A stretch of 64,000 nt of DNA, taken from Selaginella moellendorffii. Its lineage: Eukaryota > Streptophyta > Lycopodiopsida > Selaginellales > Selaginellaceae. The translations under genes were made by a program, and so were the position numbers. Position 1 is the stretch's first letter, and every line of letters begins with the position of its first letter. The notes under the pieces are model-generated. The model was given only the letters and a program-made list of their open reading frames with translations, ran no database searches and was not told the origin of the DNA. This document shows, one piece after another, positions 56,587 to 64,000 of this stretch. Where the stretch lies: contig NW_003314279.1 in assembly GCF_000143415.4 (NCBI RefSeq), positions 2,286,401-2,350,400 of the forward strand, given 5' to 3'.

Positions 56587-58164
56587 GAGACACAAATCCC
56601 TAAGCCCCAAAGTGGAGCCGAAAGGGTGCCACGTGGTAGTGGCCGAAGTGAAAGCCAAACGAGCGTAATACGTTTGGACTAAAAGCTCCAACTTGAAGAG
56701 TCGAGAGCGGGAGTGGAACTCCTATTGGAGTGCTCAAAGAACAAGCATGAAGCGAGCAATAAAAGAGTCTCTAGAAAAGGGACACAAGAGGACCATCACA
56801 TGACATGTGGTGGAGTCTGAGATGGACCGAGATGGAGTTTGAGATGGACCCGAGATGGAGTCCGAGATGGACCTAAGATGGAGTTTGAGATGGACCCAAG
56901 ATGGAGTCCGAGATAGAGTCCGAGATGGACCGAGATGGAGTCTGAGATGGACTTGAGATGGAGTCTGAGATGGACCGAGATGGAGTCCGAGATGGACCCG
57001 AGATGGAGTCAGAGATGGACCTGAGATGGAGTCAGAGATGGACCCGAGATAGAGTCCTAAATGGAGTCAGAGATGGACCAAGACAGAGTCCAAGATGGAT
57101 ATGAGATGGAATCCAAGATGGAGTCCGAGACCGAGACCTGGACCAAGACCGAGACTGAGACCGAAACCAAGATCGGGACCGAGACCGAGACTGAGCCCGA
57201 GCCGGAGTCCAAATCCAAGTCTGAGTTCGAGTCCAAGTCTGAGGGTGAAAGCCCAAAGCATTCATCTCCTAGACCTTGGGGGGTTTGGTGAGCTCCAAAA
57301 GTATAGTAAGGGGAGGACTCCAATGGAGCTAGTTTGGCCAGGAAAGACTAGTTTGGCCCAGGAAGGCCGTACCCAAGTGTTGGGTGATGGGATAACCACT
57401 GGGAAGTCCAAAGCAAAAGTGAATACGGACTGACAACTAGGTAGCTTGGTGAAGTGTTCAGGAGCTGACTCTAGTTCCCCTGGGAGATTGAATGGCTGAT
57501 GCTCCCAGTCCAAGTGTGGGTGGCTGTAGCGAACATGGTTTTGACCCTTTATCCTATGGTGATTTACCATAGGATAACACCACGAAGCGGAACTTAAACC
57601 CTCTTTGTGCCACGAGACAGATGCCACATGTCACATACCACGTGTCCATGCCACATGTCCATAGGAACCCGAGGTTCAGAGCCTTAGGCCACTGAACGAA
57701 GGAACAGTGCCAAACTCCCAAGCGTGAAGCCAAAGAGTGATGGAACTAGACCACGGAGCAACTCCCGAGCATATAGCCCAAGGAGCGAAGGGACAGGAGC
57801 CCGGAGCAACTTGGAACAGTCCTGGAGCAACCAGCATCCCAATGCCAGGACCAGCACGCAAAACGGAGCCAAACAGAGTCTGGCGCTATTTCGGCATACT
57901 GGTGGCCTAACGTGAGGATATGGGCACTCCACCAGCTAGCATGGAATGGAACTTGGGCTTAGACCCAAGCCGGACGCAGAACAAGGATAGGCACGCAAGC
58001 GGGAGCTAGACTATGCCTCAGGTTGGTCGGCCATGCCCAACCTACCCACTATCCCTACTATACATTTGGAACCCCCATAGCCCCCCCCCCTTGAGGAACA
58101 CACGCTTTGGGCTTTCACCCCAAGCCTCCCTTAGTACTAGGAGTTAGTCTCTGGGACGGGCGCG
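56587..58164 (+). repeat. LTR of the TGTGAGACAC family with GAG-rich array
   Basis: Starts TGTGAGACACAAATCC right after the purine tract. 56815-57240 is an array of GAGATGGACCCGAGATGGAG and GAGACCGAGACTGAG-type units, followed by GGTGAAAGCCCAAAGCATTC. 57550-57576 is a hairpin with an 11-bp perfect stem (TATCCTATGGT / ACCATAGGATA). A C run lies at 58081-58090. 1-787 is a second copy in reverse. The 3' end is not certain because transposon copy B begins at about 58165. Confidence 0.65.
57550..57576. repeat. hairpin, 11-bp perfect stem
   Basis: TATCCTATGGT, loop GATTT, ACCATAGGATA, inside the LTR. A decayed form at about 21610-21640 keeps the arrangement, so it is a stable LTR feature; it could be an RNA structure near the polyadenylation region. 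Confidence 0.7.
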
Positions 58165-58171
58165 GACCATA

Positions 58172-58218
58172 CTTGAGCTCACGAGTTGAAGAGTTGAGCT
58201 CACGAGTTGAGCTCAATT
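58172..58218 (+). repeat. left terminal inverted repeat of the DNA transposon (copy B)
   Basis: Two tandem versions of TTGAGCTCACGAGTTGA, ending GAGCTCAATT. It pairs with the right end of copy A at 8192-8222 (24 of 26 in the core). The exact outer base cannot be fixed. Confidence 0.65.
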
Positions 58219-58699
58219 TTCAATTGTAATTTAGTACAAACATTATAAATTTTAAAATTTTAAGGTTATGGCGAACCTAATAATTTAATAACTCTCTATA
58301 TATTATATAGATAAAAATGTTCTAAAGAACACATTTTGTTCTAATAATTTAAATATTTACTACATGCAATGATAGGGACATTTGTTAGAACATAAAATAA
58401 AATGTTTGAAAAAAGAGTATTCTTGTCACTTCTTTAAATTTGTACTCTATGCTTTTTGGCTAGTAAATGTTAGGTTTGTCAGAATTAAAAAATTATTAAA
58501 TTTGAAATAAGATTCTATGTGAAGCCATATAACTGTTTGAAAGGAAAAAAAATAACCGTTGATGTAAGCTTATTGCATATAAAAGAAAGACTTGGTTCTT
58601 TGTAGAATACATTCTTGAAGGGTTTGTCATAGCATACTGTCTAGAATTTATAGATCTTCATTCACACTCTCATTCGAAAAAAGGGAAATACACTCACAA

Positions 58700-59152
58700 A
58701 TGTCTATGGGTTCTAGTGTTGGTAATTTTAACTCTCACAATCTTTCTTCCCAGGGCTCAAGGGCTAGGAGATGCAATAACTATCCCATTGCACAGCATAA
58801 CCAAATCACACAAGAGAATGAAAGAGAGGATAGTGAGGATAGTGATCATGAGTTGGAGATAAATGCAATGACAGAGGGTGCAACAAATTGGGTGAAAAAG
58901 AATGCCCTCTTACTTGTTTTAGAAAAATGCAATTCTGCCACTTTCAAGAAGTGCCCCATATGTTTTCTAGCGTCTGGTGGAAACAATGGCAATGATCAGT
59001 ATGATGGTATATATGCTCTTGCGACACACTGTAACATCACGCACCCGAAAGACTACCATGAAATCTTTTTTGAGATGGTAAAGACAGAAATGGAGACACA
59101 CGAGTACTATGGGCAGTATTGCGAGAAGAACACTCGGAAGCATATAAAATGA
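58700..59152 (+). CDS. small CPIC zinc-finger protein at the left end of the transposon, 150 residues
   Basis: Starts MSMGSSVGNFNSHNLSSQGS. The Ser/Asn-rich N-terminus and an acidic stretch (EREDSEDSDHELEIN) precede KKCPICFLASGG, then LATHCNITHPKDYHEIFFEM: C-x2-C ... H-C-x3-H, a C2H2-like finger. Single exon with a good ATG at 58700 and a TATA-like TATAAAAG at about 58578. It converges on the transposase gene, stops only 92 nt apart. Its layout mirrors the protein at the right end of copy A. It may be a TIR-binding accessory protein; no function is known from sequence. Confidence 0.65.
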   Translation: MSMGSSVGNFNSHNLSSQGSRARRCNNYPIAQHNQITQENEREDSEDSDHELEINAMTEGATNWVKKNALLLVLEKCNSATFKKCPICFLASGGNNGNDQYDGIYALATHCNITHPKDYHEIFFEMVKTEMETHEYYGQYCEKNTRKHIK

Positions 59153-59243
59153 AAAGTGAAATGAAAAAGCACATTTGTATTAATTATATAAAGTATAATA
59201 AGTTTTATTGATAGAGAATAAACATCGATAGTGTTGGAGAAAT

Positions 59244-62200
59244 CTAATTAGCTCCAAAAGTTTTTTGCAACTCAGCAATAGTAAGGCTTGCTTGGTGTAT
59301 ATGAATATCCACTTTAGGATCCTGGTGCAAGATGTTGATGAAGATGTAGTACATATGCTTGCAAGGAGCATATGCCTTCCCATGTTCCTCGCGCTTCATA
59401 AAGTCTGGACATGTGCAAGAAGGAAAGTCGTGAATGGCAATTGTGTACTCTCCACCTTCTGTTTTGACTATGTACTCCTTTGCAAGCGCAGTGATGTACT
59501 TCGTGGAGAGAATCTCACACTCAAGTGTTTGAGCCAAGTTTATTTTACCTTGCTTCTGCTTGGAGACGGTACCAATAAATTTAACTGCTTTACCTTTTCG
59601 TGCTGGCCTCCTGTGCATCTCTGTAGGAATAGTCCTGCTCCTGTCACTCATGTCTCCAACTCTCCTCTCAAGATTAAAACCAGATTTCTCAAGGTTTTCA
59701 ATCTCATCCGAGGTGAGCGCGACCCCATTAGCAACCGGCCATTCTTTAGGTACTGCATCAGGTTTAGTCACTATAGTGTCTTCAAGCAGCTTCGTATGGT
59801 TGGCGTCGGTGTTGCAACAATATAGCCAGCACCATCTTGAAAATCCTGCTTGCTTTCGTTCCCCATAGAAACATGGGGCTGGAACAGAAGCAGATTTTTC
59901 ACCACGAATCCAGGCCCAACACTTGCCCCTCGGAAGCATCCCCACACACCTTACATTTGATTTTGCTGGCACACGTCGGATTGCCCATTGCTTCGGCTCC
60001 ACACTACGGTAAGCAATTTCAACCTGTTGCGATGCACTCTCTTCATCAGCCACTTGAGGTGGCTCAGTCCGAGAGCGGTGTCTTGGAGCAGAATGGTACT
60101 CGACATCAGGCCTGTGGGAGCTTTTTGCTCCAAGGTCCGTACCAACATCTTCCCCAGCAAAGGAAAAACGACGCTTTGAGCGAACAGTCTTCATATCACC
60201 AATAGAAGCTCGGGGAGTGTACTCCATAGATGTGCCATGGACCACTTCCTCAACTGCAGTTGCCACTGTTCGGGCGGGTGGAGTTAATTTTCTCTTCATC
60301 CTATCATGTAACATCTCAACAGAAGGCCCTGTTCCCATATATCTTCCTTCCTCGAATGCCAGTGCTTTTGAAGATTGCTCTATAGCACGTATCAAATCTG
60401 ATAGACAGGCTTCGTATAGACTCATCTTCCCTTTCCCTGCCTCAGAGGAATGCCAACTCCAATGCTTACTTTCGGAGAGATTCACAGTTGGGGTGTATGC
60501 GAGGTCCTCAAGTGGTTGATCCTAATGGAAAAGGCAATATTAAAAGGTAATAAAAGGAGAAGAAAAAATATAAACCAACCTGAAAAGAGTGATGTCCCCA
60601 TTGGAACATCCTAACTTCCCACCATCCTAACCATGACTCAAGTTGTGGTAGGCAACTTACGTCTGTATGGCCATCTTCACGCCACCACATTCGGATCTCA
60701 TTTGCTTTTGCCTCATGCTCTTCTTCAGAAGGTGCAACCTGCCATTGTTTGCACAACTCCTTAAATATTGATTGAAACTCTGGCTTGATAAGGTGGCAGT
60801 GCTGGTTTAGGCTTTGAGCCCAATGGAACTCACAAGTCCTCTCACGACCTTCCAATGGTTGACCATTCCCAAAAACTGCTCGGATACCATTCCAATTTGC
60901 ACCAGCCCCATCTGCCATGAAACCACGAAAGTTTGCAGGCTTACCAGTCCGCTTTAGGACAATATCAGAGAGGGACTTCCAAAATATTTCCTGTGCTGTC
61001 TGGTCTTGTACTTTAAACTCTGCTGTCGCAATTGTTAAATTACAACGTAGCCTATAAAAACATAAATATTATAACAATTTCAATATAATGAGAATAAAAA
61101 TTACCTTGGATCATATACATGAGCTCCCATGGTTGTCCAACTGGATACACGCTCCATATGGTCAAAATGTACCCATGCATTTGCAAGGTCACTGGACCCA
61201 AACATGTCCATTCGGGAGACAAGATCTATGCCAGAGGCAGGGTAGACATTTTGAAGACGAAGGGGCGCTCTTGCTCATTCACAACTTGGTCTGGAAACAA
61301 ACTTCCGTGGATGAACTCGTATGGACAAGTCCGTTTCAATTCAAGGATAGAGTCAATTTTTGATTGCAACTTCCCCTCTCGAGATTCACACATCCAAGAT
61401 TTTATCCTAAACAATATAATGTAAGAAAAAATTATTATTATAACGTATGAAAAATAACGGATGTACCTCCTTAGGCTAGTAGCAGGTTGTACTCCTTGTA
61501 GTAAGTCCCGCAAGCTAGCCTCGTTTAGTTGAGTCTTTTGGCAACCTGGATTGAGTAAGGTATTTGCGATAAAATCCTTGAGGACGGTCTTCTGAACATG
61601 CTTCGGAGTTGCAGATGAGTTTCTCATAGTCTCTTCCTGTACAGCATCTTTGAAACGGTTGAGAGAACTCCTTTGTATCCCTTCCTTCATTGGATGCATA
61701 TGTGTGCCAACATGCACTGCAGCTCTTCCAGCCACTCCATCCCGTGGAAGAAAGTAGTACATCTTGGCATCGCAGATAGCACGACATAGAGGAGCATTTT
61801 TGCAGAATCGACATTTGAATCCAACAGCAATGGTGTCACATGCTGGAGGATTGACTGCAGACCCTTCGAAAAATATAGAGTTTCTAGAGCGGTCTCGATT
61901 GCATGCTTCATCCACACAATCTAAATGCCCGCCACAATGAACTATAGACACTGTGCCTTCAAAATGTTGGAAGTGTGTGGTCTTGATCTTGCACCAATTG
62001 TGGACATCCTGCTTGGTTTCCATCCCCTTCCGTTTGGAACCTGTGCTGCTGACAAGAGGTGGTAGCTCGAAGAAAATGTTGCCGTTGTAGGAGGATGGAA
62101 GCTCACTCACAAGCCTATACAAAAACAAGTGCACGTCGATTGAGAGGCGTGAAAACTGGAAAGCATTGCTAACGGCTTTGAATATTGCTGAAGTTGGAGC

Positions 62201-62584
62201 TGGAGCTGGTGAATTTGGCGCCGACACTAGCATGACATCTTCACTTGAACTAGAAGAGGACGAGAGGATAACGACTGACTCTTGCTTCACATTCACTTTT
62301 GCTGGAGCGCATTTTGGCATTTTGACTGGAGATCCAAACACTCGAATCTCCTTCGACTTGGAATTTTGTAAATCCCATTGTTGTCCACCCTCGCCCACAC
62401 CAGAAAGAAGAAACTCCGAGTATGCAACTATACCGGTGTCCTTGCGGATCACAGCCTCTAAAGAAATAGAGCCAAGACGAAGATCAAAACGCCGACATAA
62501 AAAAATTTCAGAAACAATACTCTGAGAGAATGAAAGAGGTGGGTGATCTCGAAAATGAAGAAGAAACCTCTCCATCCTTCTCAA
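59244..62584 (-). pseudogene. MULE-like transposase with SWIM zinc finger, 4 exons, one frameshift
   Basis: Exons on the minus strand: 62584-61467, 61406-61105, 61051-60580 and 60521-59244; introns of 60, 53 and 58 nt with GT..AG. The N-terminal zinc-cluster region has CGGHLDCVDEAC, FKCRFCKNAPLC and GTHMHP. Transposase core: SGIDLVSRMDMFG, then FRGFMADGAGANWNGIRAVF followed by RERTCEFHWAQSL, the D and C-x2-H marks of the Mutator-like DDE fold. C-terminal SWIM finger CTCPDFMKREEHGK ... CKHMYYIF (C-x-C, x14, C-x-H). A 1-nt loss in an A run at about 61240-61245 breaks the frame in exon 2 (the remainder reads NVYPASGIDLV in another frame). Otherwise complete, so recently active or a single assembly error. 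Confidence 0.75.
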
Positions 62585-63796
62585 TAGGTTTTGGAATTCT
62601 CTCTCTTTATGCTACTTGTAAAAATCTATAGTGAAACATAATTGAAATTTAAATAGAGTAATAAGAAGACAACGTACAAAATGAATTTAAATTCTATAGA
62701 AAATTTAACATGTGTAAGTGTGACAGTATTAATATTACTGTCATCTATTATGATGTCTGATGCATGTATACACATAGATCCAAGGAAAGATTTTCAGCAC
62801 GTGAAGTTTGATAGTTAATAATGATACCAGTAATGACATTCAGCTATAACGTGTCAAACCAAGAGATCCAATCTAACTATCAGCACGTGTGATATGTCAA
62901 GTTGTCAAATTTTGAGTGGTAGATGATAATAAATCTTGTCAAATCTTATTCTTCAATAACAGATTTGATTCGTAGTACAACTCAAGTTTTATCCATAATT
63001 GTGAACACTGCTCAATGACATTTAAAGCACGTGCCTATTGTCTAGGATCTAATACAGTACAAAATAAATTTTTGGATGGGGATTCATCCATTCATAGATG
63101 GATATAGTACAACATATTTTAACGTGCCTTATTTATACTCTTTGAAGTTCTTGTAACGATTCCAAAATATGTACAAAATAGTGATGAGAATGCATCCTTT
63201 CTAGATAATTTGTAAAATATAATATCATATCTCTAATAACAGAAATGTTGATAGGTGCTAGTTATACCATCATTAAAATATACAAAATAAAGAAGCATAA
63301 TTTACATATAATAATAATGATAAGATAAAATAAGATCAAAGATATTGTGATGGTTGAGATTTAGGTTATTCGGAATGAACGGCCAGGATTAGAGATTGGT
63401 TAGGGTTAGGGCAGCTGTCAGGATTAGGGTTAGGGTAGCCGCCAAGATTAGGTTACTGTTTGCATCGTGAGTGGAGCGCGTGAGAGATCGAGAGATTGAG
63501 CGCGAAGGAGATCGAGGGATTGAGCGCGAAGGAGATCGAGCAATTGAGCGCGAAGGAGATCGAGAGATTGAGCGTGCAAGAGATCGAGAGATTGAGCGCG
63601 TGAGCGGGAGAGATTGAGCGCGTGAGTGGGAGAGATTGAGTGCGCGAGTGGGAGAGATTGAGTGCGCGAGCAGGAGAGATTGAGTGCCCGAGCGGGAGAG
63701 ATTGAGTGTGCGAGCAGGAGAGATTGAGTGCGCGAGCAGGAGAGATTGAGTGCGCGAGCGGGAGAGATTGAGCGCACAAGAAATCTAGCACGATCA
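62585..63796. promoter_or_regulatory. shared head-to-head control region of the transposon (copy B)
   Basis: Nearly identical to 870-2019. G-boxes CACGTG at 62798, 62884 and 63028. Telo-box-like cluster at 63399-63440, then the tandem array. It separates the leftward transposase start from the rightward ATG at about 63815. Confidence 0.55.
63467..63790 (+). repeat. 22-24 bp tandem repeat (VNTR), about 13 units
   Basis: Same unit as 1755-1990 (GAGAGATTGAGYGCGYGAG), about four units longer. Lies between the control region and the predicted methylase first exon. Confidence 0.8.
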
Positions 63797-63813
63797 AGAA
63801 ATCGAGGGAGGAA

Positions 63814-63827
63814 AGATGCCGCCAAGG
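63814..63827 (+). CDS. possible first exon of the copy B ParB-methylase gene
   Basis: ATGCCGCCAAGG followed by GTGAGT, conserved with 2020-2037 in copy A (ATGCCACCAAGG, GTGAGT). The synonymous A/G difference at the third base of codon two is compatible with coding. The rest of the gene lies outside the window. Confidence 0.35.
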
Positions 63828-64000
63828 GTGAGTTTCGATTTGATTGCTTCCACTTCCATTTTTTGAGTCCATTGCTTCCATTCCATTTCTTCCCTTTTTT
63901 TTTTCTTGATTGCTTCTTTGCTGGCCGAGGTCGAGCTCGGGCGGGCCATCTCGGGCAGTTTTGCTTGCACGAGGGGCACGAGGTTAATATCGTAGGCCCT

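Larger units (their letters stand above)
58165..64000 (+). mobile_element. DNA transposon copy B, left portion (left TIR, zinc-finger gene, transposase, control region)
   Basis: Begins in LTR-family sequence at about 58165-58172 with TTGAGCTCACGAGTTG. The element contains a plus-strand zinc-finger gene, a convergent minus-strand transposase, and from 62506 the sequence shared with copy A, which continues to the window edge. By comparison with copy A, the ParB-methylase gene should start at about 63810 (ATGCCGCCAAGG followed by GTGAGT) and lie mostly outside the window. Confidence 0.7.

Noticed and set aside
57032-57323. Arg/Ser- and Glu/Thr-repeat ORFs in the LTR array
   Set aside because: Same simple-repeat artefact as at position 1.
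59265-60519. Plus-strand ORFs opposite the transposase last exon
   Set aside because: Shadows of the minus-strand frame, which carries the SWIM motif.
63448-63881. ORFs with repeated SLPLAHSISPARALNL (minus strand; also 1732-2076)
   Set aside because: Antisense reading of the 22-24 bp tandem array; a non-coding control region by comparison of the two copies.

Overview
The window looks like nuclear DNA of a lycophyte, most likely Selaginella. Evidence: plant P- and PLS-type PPR genes, intronless microbial-type terpene synthase-like genes (a family known from nonseed plants), a plant-type phosphopantothenate-cysteine ligase, Ty3/gypsy chromodomain retrotransposons, and spliced genes whose introns are mostly only about 45-65 nt. 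Base composition alternates between GC-richer islands that hold genes or young elements and AT-rich blocks that are mostly decayed repeats. There are two assembly gaps (21067-21305 and 47964-48490). Layout: (1) 1-787 is part of an LTR in minus orientation. (2) 787 to about 8222 is the right part of a large DNA transposon (copy A). It carries a control region, a multi-exon plus-strand gene joining a ParB-like domain to an N4/N6-type DNA methyltransferase-like domain (2020-6117), a convergent small zinc-finger gene (6535-6973, minus) and a terminal inverted repeat (TIR). (3) 8.4-16.3 kb is AT-rich decayed retrotransposon and unassigned sequence. (4) 16.3-19.0 kb holds a PLS-type PPR gene with one frameshift and the tail of a phosphopantothenate-cysteine ligase (PPCS) gene. 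(5) 19-27.9 kb is decayed LTR-element DNA and AT-rich sequence. (6) 27.96-32.1 kb is a decayed gene block (PPCS fragment, PPR fragment, terpene synthase pseudogene, P-type PPR pseudogene, gag remnant), all on the minus strand. (7) 32.1-37 kb is repeats and an AT microsatellite. (8) 37.08-43.56 kb is a second, better preserved copy of the block: PPR pseudogene, spliceable PPCS gene, PPR pseudogene with an internal inversion, intact terpene synthase-like gene, open P-type PPR gene, gag remnant. (9) 43.6-58.16 kb is nested LTR retrotransposons, including two broken chromodomain Ty3/gypsy pol regions in opposite orientation. (10) 58.17 kb to the end is the left part of a second copy (B) of the DNA transposon: TIR, small CPIC zinc-finger gene, convergent four-exon SWIM-type transposase gene, and the same control region as copy A. 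The methylase half of copy B should lie beyond the window. The main result is this transposon. Putting the two partial copies together gives a mirror-symmetric element of roughly 12 kb: TIR, zinc finger (+), transposase (-), shared control region with three G-boxes at identical spacing, ParB-methyltransferase (+), zinc finger (-), TIR. A transposon whose transposase and a prokaryote-like ParB-methylase share one head-to-head control region is unusual and suggests self-marking or control of its own chromatin. Both visible halves are damaged: four in-frame stops plus a frameshift in methylase copy A, and one frameshift in transposase copy B. The gene islands also record a local history of segmental duplication of a PPCS-PPR-terpene synthase-PPR block.
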